Below, piece after piece: positions 27,373 to 35,999 of a DNA stretch of 64,000 bases (its first letter is position 1; every line of letters begins with the position of its first letter). This DNA comes from Microvirga ossetica (GTDB lineage: Bacteria > Pseudomonadota > Alphaproteobacteria > Rhizobiales > Beijerinckiaceae), in the NCBI RefSeq assembly GCF_002741015.1, contig NZ_CP016617.1, forward strand, positions 434,001 through 498,000, read 5' to 3'. Below the pieces are notes generated by a model that saw only the letters and a list, made by a program, of their open reading frames with translations, was not told the origin of the DNA and made no database searches. Position numbers and translations under genes: made by a program.

Positions 27373-28575
27373 TTATCTCGAGGTCAGCCCTTGGTCCTCC
27401 CGAAGCCCTCGGTCCGGTGCGATCAGCTCGAAGACCGCCTGCTCGTCGGGGATCCCTGGCAGCGTGAACGTTCCAAGCGGCCGGGTGGTGTCGCTCGGAA
27501 AGCAGGCTGCGACCTCCCGGGAACACACCGCGGCCGAGTTTGTGCTCTTGGCGACCGCCTCCAGCCGGCTGACAAAGTTGACCGTGGGGCCCACGACCGT
27601 GAAGTCCAGCCGATCCGGGCTGCCGATGTTGCCGTAGATCACAGGGCCGACGTGCAAGCAGCCGACAAAGTGCATCCCCACGATCGACTCGGCGTTGAGC
27701 AAGGCCGCTTCCAGCGCCCGACGCGCGCGAGTGCTCGCCGTCTCCCGTCCGCCGTCCTCAACCGGAAAGATGGCCAGCACGCCGTCGCCGATGAACTTCA
27801 GCACATCCCCGCCCTCGGCTCGAACCGCGGTGACCACCAGTTCCTGGTACTGGCCGAGGCGCTCCAGCAGCGCATTGGGAAGCAACTGCTCCGAGAGTAG
27901 GGTGTATCCACGCAGATCGGTCAGCAACACGGCGGCTTCGATCGCAACCTGATCACCGCGGCGGATAGCGCCAGCGGCAATGCGCTCGGCCGGACCATCG
28001 CCAAGGTAGGTTCGCAGAAGGCTCTCGGCAGAACGGCGCATCGCGGCAGGTTCGAGCGCTGCTGCCAGGAACGGGCTAAGCCTCTCGATCAGCGCGATGG
28101 CCTCTTGACTGAACCCGCCTGAAGCATCGGTGGTGAACGCAGCCCCTTGGACCGAGCCATCCCCATAGATGATCGGCAGAGCCAGATAGTCTGTGCTGCC
28201 ATCCTCAGCAAGCTCGAAGAGCACCGGATGGTCACGGGCTGGATTGAGATCGCGCAGGGAGCGGTAAAAGCGGGTCCGCGTCTTAATCACATGTTCGAAA
28301 GGGCTGCCGGTGAATGCGCTTGTCGCGAGGACACTGCGGGGGACGGTGTACTCTTCGGCTCCGGTTTCGCGCATCCAGATCACTCCCCAGGCTCCGAGCA
28401 GAGGATTGATCAGCCGCTGCCCGACCCGCACCCGCCAGAGCGGGATTCCTGTGGCTACGAGCCGATCACAGGTTTGGGCAACGATTTCGACCGGGGAGAG
28501 AGCCACTCGTGCCGTAGCCACCAGCCAGGTGGCGGCTTCGGTGACATTGAAGTCGAGGAACCGCTGATGGGGCAT
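27373..28575 (-). CDS. Class III adenylate/guanylate cyclase with N-terminal sensory region
   Basis: The 400-residue protein has an N-terminal GAF-like region (about 20-190) and a C-terminal class III cyclase catalytic domain. Metal-binding aspartates are seen in LLTDLRGYT and in FIGDGVLAIF. Such enzymes make cAMP or cGMP; the nucleotide cannot be decided safely from sequence. There is no obvious membrane segment, so it is cytoplasmic. A class II cyclic-nucleotide phosphodiesterase gene lies 11 kb away (39,106-40,095) and a second cyclase at 56,636. Confidence 0.88.
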   Translation of the reverse strand: MPHQRFLDFNVTEAATWLVATARVALSPVEIVAQTCDRLVATGIPLWRVRVGQRLINPLLGAWGVIWMRETGAEEYTVPRSVLATSAFTGSPFEHVIKTRTRFYRSLRDLNPARDHPVLFELAEDGSTDYLALPIIYGDGSVQGAAFTTDASGGFSQEAIALIERLSPFLAAALEPAAMRRSAESLLRTYLGDGPAERIAAGAIRRGDQVAIEAAVLLTDLRGYTLLSEQLLPNALLERLGQYQELVVTAVRAEGGDVLKFIGDGVLAIFPVEDGGRETASTRARRALEAALLNAESIVGMHFVGCLHVGPVIYGNIGSPDRLDFTVVGPTVNFVSRLEAVAKSTNSAAVCSREVAACFPSDTTRPLGTFTLPGIPDEQAVFELIAPDRGLREDQGLTSR

Positions 28576-28841
28576 GGCGTATCCCGCCGGTGGGTTGCGA
28601 TGTCAGAAGGGAGTAGGAAACTCGCTCAAAGGGATCCCCACGATTATCTGGCTAGAGCCGTCACGACACAACCCTGCGTAACGGCAACTCCTGGCACCTC
28701 TCGGAAGTAAACCGAATGGCAGCTCTGGAAGGGAACGCCGGATGTTCTGGCGGACAGCAGAATTCGCGAGTTGACCCAAAGCGGGCATTTCATGGAATAG
28801 CGCACCGCTGCCACAGCCTATGGGCCGAGGGTTTGCTGCAT
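28576..28841. repeat. Intergenic region with a divergent copy of the dispersed repeat
   Basis: TGGCACCTCTCGGAAGTA (28,692-28,709) is a variant of the repeat seen at 21,476, 37,029 and 41,952. Downstream the TTGACCCAAAGC block is shared with 52,016-52,110. No gene was seen. Confidence 0.5.
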
Positions 28842-29735
28842 TCAGCCGCGAAAGCGAAGCGCTTCCAGCACGACAGCAAACGCGGGGGCATGTTGACGGC
28901 TGCTTGGGTAATAGAGGTGGTAGCCCGGATACGGTTCGCACCAATCTTCCAGGACCCGTACGAGCTGCTTTCTCGCAATCTGCTCTTCGACGAGGTCCTC
29001 GGGTAGGTAAGCCAGCCCAAGCCCGTCCAAGACGGCATTGCGTGCAAGCTCCAGGCTGTTGACAGCAACCTGCCCCTCGACGCGCACGTTGATTTCGCGT
29101 CCGCGCTTCTCGAATTCCCAGGGAAAATACCCACCTCGCGTGACCCGTCGCAGGTTGATGCAGCGGTGATTGGTGAGGTCTTCCGGACGCTTTGGCACAG
29201 GATGCGTCTTGAAATAATCCGGCGTTCCGACGATCGCCTGCCGCATTTCCGGGCCGATGCGTACCGCGATCATATCCTTCTCGACGAACTCGCCCACCCG
29301 GACACCGGCATCGAAACGTGCGCTCACGATGTCGGTGAGGCCCTCGTCAGTCACGAGTTCGATCGTAATGTCAGGGTAGTCGCGCATCACTTTCGAGAGC
29401 CGTGGCCAGAGCACGGTCTCGGCCGCATGCTGGGTCGACGTGATGCGAACGATGCCTGACGGCTTGTCCCTCAGCTGCGTGAGCGCCAAGAGGCTTCCTT
29501 CGATCTGCGCGAACTGCGGCTCGATGCTGCGCAGCAGGCGCTCGCCGGCCTCGGTAGGCGCGACGCTGCGCGTGGTCCGGTTCAGGAGCCGCAGCCCCAA
29601 CCGCTCCTCGAGCCCTCTCATGGCCTGGCTCAGGGCTGGCTGGGAGACGCCGAGCCGGACCGCAGCCCGGGTAAAACTGCCCTCGCGCGCGACGGTGATG
29701 AACGCGACCAGATCGCTAACATTCTCCCGAAACAT
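28842..29735 (-). CDS. LysR-family transcriptional regulator
   Basis: The 297-residue protein has an N-terminal winged helix-turn-helix (about residues 5-64, with the FTRAAVRLGVSQPALSQAMR helix pair) and a LysR substrate-binding domain (about 90-295). It is transcribed divergently from the hydrolase gene at 29,907, the usual arrangement for a LysR regulator and its target. An inverted repeat in the shared region is a candidate operator. The inducer is unknown. Confidence 0.92.
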   Translation of the reverse strand: MFRENVSDLVAFITVAREGSFTRAAVRLGVSQPALSQAMRGLEERLGLRLLNRTTRSVAPTEAGERLLRSIEPQFAQIEGSLLALTQLRDKPSGIVRITSTQHAAETVLWPRLSKVMRDYPDITIELVTDEGLTDIVSARFDAGVRVGEFVEKDMIAVRIGPEMRQAIVGTPDYFKTHPVPKRPEDLTNHRCINLRRVTRGGYFPWEFEKRGREINVRVEGQVAVNSLELARNAVLDGLGLAYLPEDLVEEQIARKQLVRVLEDWCEPYPGYHLYYPSSRQHAPAFAVVLEALRFRG

Positions 29736-29747
29736 TCATAACCTCTG

Positions 29748-29787
29748 CTTATAGGCTCAAGATCGATATAGCATCTAATCCTATGAG
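29748..29787. promoter_or_regulatory. Candidate LysR operator between the divergent regulator and hydrolase genes
   Basis: CTTATAGG and CCTATGAG form an inverted repeat matching at 7 of 8 positions across a 24-base spacer, 12 bases upstream of the regulator start. LysR sites are typically interrupted dyads at this position. This is pattern evidence only. Confidence 0.35.
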
Positions 29788-29906
29788 TTCGCAGCCGCTA
29801 AATTGAATTCTGCGCCAGGCAACGTGCTTGGCCTGAGCAGTATCCGTGCTGGGTGAACACACCCCCGGACGGATCAGCCCCATGGGATTCAAGGAAGGAC
29901 GATGAG

Positions 29907-30962
29907 ATGAAGGAATTCGCCTTAAGCCTCGCAATCATGCTGGGATCCGTCTCCGGCTTCGCTGTCAGCGCCTCTCCGGCATCGGCTCAGGACATGTCGA
30001 ACGGTGCTGCCAACTTCTACAAGAGCGATCGGGTCGACGTGAAGAGCGTCACCTTCCGCAACCAGTACAACATGATGGTGACGGGTCATCTCTTCACGCC
30101 CAAGGACATGCGGCCGAACGTGAAGCTGGCCGCGATCGTCGTCGGGCACCCGATGGGCGCGGTGAAGGAGCAGAGCGCCGATCTCTATGCCACCAAGATG
30201 GCCGAGCAGGGGTTCGTGACGCTCTCCATCGACCTATCCTTCTGGGGCGAGAGCGAGGGCAATCCCGGTCACCTGGTCGCCCCGGATATCTATACCGACG
30301 ACTTCAGTGCCGCGGTGGACTTCCTGAGCACGCAGTCCTTCGTCGATCAGGAGCGCATCGGCGCGCTCGGCATTTGTGGCAGCGGCAGCTTCGTCATCAG
30401 CGCAGCCAAGATCGATCCGCGCATGAAGGCGATCGCAACCGTCAGCATGTACGACATGGGCGCCGCCTTCCGGAATGGGTTGAAGCAGTCAGTCACGATC
30501 GAACAGCGCAAAGACTTCATTCAGAAGGCAACGGCTCAGCGCCTGGTCGAATTCGCCGGTGGTGAGACGCAGTACATTCCGGGCACAGTCAACGAGCTCA
30601 CTGAGAGCACCGATCCGATCCAGCGCGAGTTCTTCGATTTCTACCGGACGCCCAGAGGCGCCTACACTCCGAAGGGGCAGCAGGCGGAACTGACCACGAA
30701 GCCGACCCTGAGCAGCATCGTCAAGTTCGCGAACTTCTACCCGTTCAACGACATCGAGACGATCTCACCGCGGCCGATGCTCTTCATCACGGGCGACAAG
30801 GCGCATTCGCGGGAGTTCAGCGAGGATGCCTACAAGCGGGCAGGCGAGCCGAAGGAGCTCTACATCGTTCCGAACGCAGGTCACGTCGACCTCTACGACC
30901 GGGTGAACCTGATCCCGTTCGAGAAGCTGACCGACTTCTTCCGCGGGAAGCTGAGCTCGTAA
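29907..30962 (+). CDS. Secreted alpha/beta hydrolase with a cysteine at the nucleophile position
   Basis: The 351-residue protein has a signal peptide (about residues 1-28, ending ASAQD) and an alpha/beta hydrolase fold of the dienelactone-hydrolase/COG1073 type. The nucleophile elbow reads GICGSG, placing Cys where Ser is usual. An acid (GDKAHSREF region) and the catalytic His (NAGHVDLYD) follow in order. ATG at 29,907 gives the signal peptide; an upstream GTG at 29,853 does not. It is divergent from the LysR gene and followed by a terminator. The substrate is unknown. Confidence 0.85.
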   Translation: MKEFALSLAIMLGSVSGFAVSASPASAQDMSNGAANFYKSDRVDVKSVTFRNQYNMMVTGHLFTPKDMRPNVKLAAIVVGHPMGAVKEQSADLYATKMAEQGFVTLSIDLSFWGESEGNPGHLVAPDIYTDDFSAAVDFLSTQSFVDQERIGALGICGSGSFVISAAKIDPRMKAIATVSMYDMGAAFRNGLKQSVTIEQRKDFIQKATAQRLVEFAGGETQYIPGTVNELTESTDPIQREFFDFYRTPRGAYTPKGQQAELTTKPTLSSIVKFANFYPFNDIETISPRPMLFITGDKAHSREFSEDAYKRAGEPKELYIVPNAGHVDLYDRVNLIPFEKLTDFFRGKLSS

Positions 30963-30992
30963 GCGCCGAGCTGACACAGACCCTGCAACACG

Positions 30993-31017
30993 GCACGCCC
31001 GGCAATCGGGCGTGCCT
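30993..31017 (+). terminator. Terminator after the hydrolase gene
   Basis: A perfect 10-bp stem (GGCACGCCCG and complement) with a 5-base loop is followed by TTCCC, 30 bases after the stop codon. It separates the hydrolase from the MFS gene. Confidence 0.6.
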
Positions 31018-31043
31018 TCCCGTACGATCAAGGATGATACACG

Positions 31044-32270
31044 ATGCAAGGAGAGACCACGGCAGAAACCCTGGCGACGGCTGAGGCAGCCTCGTGGGGC
31101 TCCGTCTTCGCTCTGACGCTCTGTGTCGCGACGCTGATCGCCTCCGAGTTCATGCCGGTCAGCCTCCTGACCCCCATCGCCTCCGATCTTGGAGTGAGCG
31201 AGGGAACGGCCGGACAGGCCATCGCCGTGTCGGGGCTGTTCGCCGTCCTGACCAGCCTGTCGATCTCCAGCGTGACCCGCGGCATCGATCGGCGTACGGT
31301 GCTGCTGAGCCTCACGCTGGTGATGATCGTCTCGGGCGTGATGGTCGCCTTTGCGCCGAACACCGCCGTCTTCATGGCGGGGCGGGCGCTCGTCGGCGTC
31401 GTCATTGGCGGGTTCTGGTCGATGTCGGCGGCGACGGTCATGCGCCTGGTGCCGGAATCACAGGTGCCTCGCGCGCTTGGCCTGCTGAATGGCGGCAACG
31501 CGCTTGCAGTCACGATCGCGGCGCCGTTGGGGAGTTTCCTTGGCCAGTATATCGGCTGGCGCGGTGCTTTCTTCGCCGTCGTGCCGCTCGCGGCCATAAC
31601 GCTTGCTTGGCTGTTCGTCAGCCTGCCGTCGATGCCGGCGAAGGCAGGGAGAAGCGGGACCGTCTTCCGCGTCCTGCGCCGCCGCACCGTTCCGCTCAGC
31701 ATGGCGGCAGTCTCATTACTCTTCATGGGCCAATTTATCCTCCAGACCTATCTGCGCCCCTTCCTCGAGACGGTGACTGGGGTGAACACGTCGATGCTCT
31801 CTCTGATCCTTCTCGTCATCGGCGGGGCCGGTGTGGTTGGGACCTACCTGATCGGGCTCCTGCTCAAGACGCGGCTCTACAGCCTGCTGATCGTCCTGCC
31901 GCTGCTCATGGCAGTCATCGGAGGGGCCCTGACCCTGCTCGGTCATTCACCGGTCGCGACGACGTCACTGCTTGCGATGTGGGGGCTGATCGGGACTGCG
32001 GCACCGGTTGGCTGGTGGACCTGGCTCAGCAAGGCGCTTCCCGAAGATGCCGAGGCGGGTGGCGGCCTCATGGTGGCCGTGGTCCAGCTCGCGCTCGCGC
32101 TCGGCGCGGCATCCGGCGGCTGGCTCTTCGATCACGAGGGATATCAGGTGACCTTTGGGTTCAGTGCCCTCGTTCTGGTGATCGGTGCCGCCGCCGCGGG
32201 TCTATGTGCCTACCGGGTTCGATCGGACATCTTCAGACGGAGCCAATCATTGGAGGAGTGCCTGCCATGA
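31044..32270 (+). CDS. MFS transporter (DHA1-like exporter)
   Basis: The 408-residue protein has twelve hydrophobic segments and the DHA1 drug/metabolite exporter pattern, including the RGIDRR loop between segments 2 and 3. It is similar in layout to sugar-efflux or purine-nucleoside exporters of the AraJ/NepI type; the substrate is unknown. Its stop overlaps the ATG of the cyclophilin-like gene (ATGA), so the two form an operon. Confidence 0.88.
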   Translation: MQGETTAETLATAEAASWGSVFALTLCVATLIASEFMPVSLLTPIASDLGVSEGTAGQAIAVSGLFAVLTSLSISSVTRGIDRRTVLLSLTLVMIVSGVMVAFAPNTAVFMAGRALVGVVIGGFWSMSAATVMRLVPESQVPRALGLLNGGNALAVTIAAPLGSFLGQYIGWRGAFFAVVPLAAITLAWLFVSLPSMPAKAGRSGTVFRVLRRRTVPLSMAAVSLLFMGQFILQTYLRPFLETVTGVNTSMLSLILLVIGGAGVVGTYLIGLLLKTRLYSLLIVLPLLMAVIGGALTLLGHSPVATTSLLAMWGLIGTAAPVGWWTWLSKALPEDAEAGGGLMVAVVQLALALGAASGGWLFDHEGYQVTFGFSALVLVIGAAAAGLCAYRVRSDIFRRSQSLEECLP

Positions 32271-32740
32271 CGGAGAACGCATTCTTGCCGCTTCGCCGCG
32301 CGCTGCTCGGGGCGATGGTCGCGAGCGTTGCCCTGCCCAGGCCATCCTTCGCCCAACAAAGGAACGCGCCAACACGTCAGGGACCGACTGACATGAGAAT
32401 AAGGTTGACCTTCAACGGGAAGAGCATGACCGCGGCCCTGTACGACAATCCGTCGGCACGTGATCTGATGTCCCTGTTGCCGCTGGACCTGACGATCGAC
32501 GACTACGGCAATAACGAGAAGATTGCCTATCTCCCGCGCAAGCTCACGGAGGATGGCAGCGGCCCGTTCGGCAACGAGAGGCCGGGTGATCTGTGCTACT
32601 TCGCGCCGTGGGGGAACCTAGCACTGTTCTACGCCGATTATCGCTGGGACGGGCTGATCCGGCTCGGCCGCTTCGAGGGTAGCTTCGAGCCCTTGCTTGT
32701 GCGGGGGAAATTCCCGCTCAGGATCGAGCGCATTCCCTGA
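32267..32740 (+). CDS. Secreted cyclophilin-like fold protein
   Basis: The 157-residue protein has a twin-arginine-like or Sec signal (LRRALLGAMVASVALPRPSFAQ) and a mature domain of the cyclophilin-like superfamily found in small bacterial proteins (core RIRLTFNGKSMTAALYDNPS, then a conserved GDLCYFAPWGNLALFY segment). A peptidyl-prolyl isomerase activity is not established for this group. GGAGGAG precedes the ATG, which overlaps the MFS stop. A periplasmic partner role with the exporter is an inference. Confidence 0.83.
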   Translation: MTENAFLPLRRALLGAMVASVALPRPSFAQQRNAPTRQGPTDMRIRLTFNGKSMTAALYDNPSARDLMSLLPLDLTIDDYGNNEKIAYLPRKLTEDGSGPFGNERPGDLCYFAPWGNLALFYADYRWDGLIRLGRFEGSFEPLLVRGKFPLRIERIP

Positions 32741-32946
32741 ACAAACCTTGGCGGCGCATCTAACCCGGGTGTGGGCCTATCGGGTGCCGTACTTCCGCTT
32801 GTGTGAAGGGTTTCGGATGCCGGCCATCGCGACGTAGGCACATGCACTGGGGCCGGCGTCCGGAAGCCTCCAGGGAAGATGCTATGGGACCGGCGGCGAG
32901 GATATCATATCCATCGGCGCTGAGATGAACCGATGGAGTGTCTCCC
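32741..32946 (+). other. Non-coding segment upstream of the IS110 transposase (possible bridge RNA locus)
   Basis: About 200 bases with no gene lie directly upstream of the transposase. In IS110-group elements this position encodes the bridge RNA that pairs with donor and target DNA. The element's left boundary could not be fixed, and no secondary structure was verified. It also contains CGTACTTCCG, shared with the dispersed repeats. Confidence 0.3.
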
Positions 32947-34101
32947 ATGCAGAAGCTGAACGACCTGAGCCGGTCCCTCGCTCCCCTCGAACCGGACAGC
33001 ACACTGATCTGCGTGATCGAACTGAGCCTGAAGAGCTGGCTCGTCGCCGGCATCGTGCCTGGCGTCGAGCGCCAGCCGTTGAAGAAGCTCGCGATCGACG
33101 AGGACGCCTTGCTGAAGCTGCTGCATCGATGGCGAGACGAAGCAGAGAAGGCGGGCCGCAGGATCAAGCGCATCGCTGTCGCCTTCGAGGCTGGCCGGGA
33201 CGGCTTCTGGCTGGCGCGCTGGCTCAGGGCGCGCGACATCGAGGCCCATGTCATTCACGGATCGAGCGTCGCCGTATCGCGTGAACACCGCCGCGCTAAG
33301 ACCGACCGACTGGACACCGAGCTGCTCAAACGCGCCTTTCTCGGCTGGCTGCGTGGCGAGCGCGATCACTGCAAGATGGTCGCAATCCCGACCATCAGGG
33401 AGGAAGATGCCAAGCGGCCCAACCGCGAGCGCCTCGTGCGAGAGCAGAGCCGGATCATCAACCGCATGAAAGCCACGTTGATCCGGCTCGGCATCCGCAG
33501 CTTCAATCCCAAGCTGAAGAAGGCCGCCGAACGCCTTGAAGGACTGCTCACCCCCGAGGGCGAGGCGATCCCGCCCAATACCTTGGCTGAGCTCCGTCGC
33601 GACATCGAACGCCGGCGGCTCGTGCGCGAGCAGATCCGCCAGATCGAGGATGCCCGCCTGGACCGTCTCGAGCAAGCACCCTGCGACGGGCCCCATGCCA
33701 TGGTGCGCCTGTTGGGGCGCATCATGGGGGTTGGCATTGAGACGGCCGACATGCTGGTGCAAGAGGTGCTGGCGCGGCACTTGCGCGACCGACGAGCCGT
33801 CGCGCGTTATGGGGGCCTCACAGGCTCGCCCGATGAGAGCGGCACAAGACGTCGGGAGAAAGGGCTGGCCCGTTCTGGTAACGCTCGCGTTCGGCGCGGC
33901 ATGATCCAATTGGCCTGGCGCTTTCTCATCTTCCAGAAGAACAGCGCCTTGGCACAATGGTTTCGAGCCCGCACCGAGAACGCTCGCGGCACGCGCAAGA
34001 CCATGATTGTGGCTCTGGCGCGCAAGCTCCTGGTCGCCCTGTGGCGGTTCGTGCGAGAGGGAATTGTGCCTGACGGCGTCGTTCTGCGCCCTGCACAATG
34101 A
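32947..34101 (+). CDS. IS110-family transposase (DEDD recombinase)
   Basis: The 384-residue protein has an N-terminal RuvC-like DEDD domain and a C-terminal Tnp_20 domain. Acidic residues are seen in CVIELSL (Glu where most members have Asp), in VAFEAGRDG and in AKTDRLD. The C-terminal domain contains a helix-hairpin region (RIMGVGIETADML) and the serine segment GLARSGNARVRRG that carries the nucleophile in this family. GGAG precedes the ATG at 32,947 by eight bases. Length is normal and the frame intact. Confidence 0.92.
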   Translation: MQKLNDLSRSLAPLEPDSTLICVIELSLKSWLVAGIVPGVERQPLKKLAIDEDALLKLLHRWRDEAEKAGRRIKRIAVAFEAGRDGFWLARWLRARDIEAHVIHGSSVAVSREHRRAKTDRLDTELLKRAFLGWLRGERDHCKMVAIPTIREEDAKRPNRERLVREQSRIINRMKATLIRLGIRSFNPKLKKAAERLEGLLTPEGEAIPPNTLAELRRDIERRRLVREQIRQIEDARLDRLEQAPCDGPHAMVRLLGRIMGVGIETADMLVQEVLARHLRDRRAVARYGGLTGSPDESGTRRREKGLARSGNARVRRGMIQLAWRFLIFQKNSALAQWFRARTENARGTRKTMIVALARKLLVALWRFVREGIVPDGVVLRPAQ

Positions 34102-34772
34102 TCGGAGGACGCTCAAAATCCCCAGCAATTTCAGCCCGGTCCGTCCTCTTGTGACGGTTCGCCGCTGACGGTTCGAGGTGGCGGGATCCCGATGTGGTTC
34201 CTTGGCTTTCATGCCGAAGGGAAGAATGGGTCCGCTGCTTTGGAGCTTCGCCGCCGATGCGCATGACTGCATCATGGTTCGGGGTCATTGGACCCACCGA
34301 ATACAAGGCTGTGGCGCGATGACTCGGCGCCCGTGGCATGGCTCCGCTCTATCCTCGGTCGGTTTGACACGGCTGATCCCGTCGCGGGCAGATCGGCTGG
34401 GAATGCTCCGCATTCCGGTCCTGGACGCTTGGCCAAGGAGCAAGAAAGAGAGGCAGACCACGTCGCTCTTGACAACAAACGTCCCATACAAGGAACCTGC
34501 GGAACAGTTGGGCGCCGCGCGTGGTGCGCTCATCTATGGGGATTTGGGCGCTTTGGATCGGGGACTGGATCGGCGTCGACGCGTCCAAGCCAGCGGAGTG
34601 GCGGCGATGAGCCGGAGCGGGGCATCATCGCCGTGGCCGAGTTGGCGCGACGGTGACCATTGATGCTCCATTCGCGGGGTATACGCCTCATTCGGCCGAG
34701 TGCCCGGGTGGCTGGCGCAGGACCAACGGCGGTGACGAACAGCAGGGCGGCAGCGTCGTGGGGCCATCGGTT
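34102..34772. other. Non-coding region between the IS110 and IS91 transposase genes
   Basis: No gene is supported. The left part is probably the right end of the IS110 element and the right part the end of the IS91 element, but neither boundary could be read because these elements lack simple inverted repeats. A TTGACA hexamer lies at about 34,470 without a good -10. Confidence 0.4.
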
Positions 34773-35987
34773 TCATGAGGTGTCGACCCGGATCACAGCA
34801 CTCGGGGACGATGGCCGGTGTATTGGCGAAGACCCGCGCGCGAACCGCTCGATGATGATCATGCGCCCGCCGCAGCAGGGACAGGGCTGCGTCAGGCATG
34901 GTGGAGCTGTGGCGCCAGTCGGGTCTGCGGTCACCGTTGCACAGGGCTCACGCGCACCAAGCAGCGCGCGGGCTCGCGTCAGGTTGGCGGCGCGTGAGCC
35001 GTGAGCGAAGAGGCCATAATGCCGGATGCGATGAAAGCCGCGCGGGAGCACGTGAAGCAGGAAGCGGCGGATGAACTCGTCGACAGCCAGCGTCATCGTC
35101 TTGCAGCGGGCGCGACCCTCAACCCGATAGTCCTTCCAGGTGAACGTCACGCCGCTGTCGTCGGCGCGGATCAGCCGGCTGTTCGAGATCGCAACCCGGT
35201 GCGTGTAGCGGGCGAGGTAGGCCAGAACGGCCTCCGGTCCGGCAAACGGCCGCTTGGCATAGACGAACCACCTGATCTTGCGCAGACGAGCCAGGAAAGC
35301 TGCGAACGCTTTGGGACCGGTCAGATCCGCGTGGTCGCCGAAGAACCGCAGTTGCCCGGCCGCATAGGCCGTGGCGAGCTTCTCCAGGATCAGCCGCCGG
35401 AACAGCTTTGAAAGGATCCGCACGGGCAGGAAGAAGTTCGGCCGGCATGCGATCCATCGCGTGCCGTCAGGGGACAGCCCACCGCCCGGCACGATCATGT
35501 GCACGTGCGGGTGATGCGTCATCGCCGAGCCCCAGGTGTGCAGCACGGCGGTGAGGCCGATCCGCGCCCCGAGATGCTTGGGATCGGCCGCGATGGTAAG
35601 GGTCGTCTCGGCCGCGGCCTTGAACAGGAGATCGTAGATCACGGCCTTGTTGGGAAAGGCGAGAGCGGCGAGAGCGGCTGGCAGTGTGAACACCACGGGG
35701 AAGTAGGGCACGGGCAGCAGTTCGGCTTCGCGCTGTGCGAGCCAGTCCCGGGCCGCCGCGCCCTGGCATTTGGGGCAGTGCCGATTGCGGCAGGAGTTAT
35801 AGGCGATGGTCGTGTACGTGCAGTCTGCGCAGCGCGCGACGTGCCCGCCGAGAGCCGCCGTGCGGCAGGTCTCGATTGCGCTCATCACCTTGAGCTGGCC
35901 GAGGCTCATATGCCCGGCATTGGCGCGGCGCCACGCCGGTCCATGGTCGCGGAAGATGTCCGCGACCTCCGGCCCTGGACGGGCCAA
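34773..35987 (-). CDS. IS91-family HUH transposase
   Basis: The 404-residue protein has the N-terminal zinc-binding motif CRNRHCPKCQ, the metal-binding HUH motif in HPHVHMIVPGGG, and a catalytic tyrosine in LARYTHR. These are the defining parts of IS91 transposases. It appears to start at a TTG 13 bases after the recombinase stop, with AGGCGAGG upstream. The C-terminal region contains a second CxxC pair (CPCCGG). Confidence 0.9.
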   Translation of the reverse strand: MARPGPEVADIFRDHGPAWRRANAGHMSLGQLKVMSAIETCRTAALGGHVARCADCTYTTIAYNSCRNRHCPKCQGAAARDWLAQREAELLPVPYFPVVFTLPAALAALAFPNKAVIYDLLFKAAAETTLTIAADPKHLGARIGLTAVLHTWGSAMTHHPHVHMIVPGGGLSPDGTRWIACRPNFFLPVRILSKLFRRLILEKLATAYAAGQLRFFGDHADLTGPKAFAAFLARLRKIRWFVYAKRPFAGPEAVLAYLARYTHRVAISNSRLIRADDSGVTFTWKDYRVEGRARCKTMTLAVDEFIRRFLLHVLPRGFHRIRHYGLFAHGSRAANLTRARALLGAREPCATVTADPTGATAPPCLTQPCPCCGGRMIIIERFARGSSPIHRPSSPSAVIRVDTS

Positions 35988-35999
35988 GACGACCTCGCC

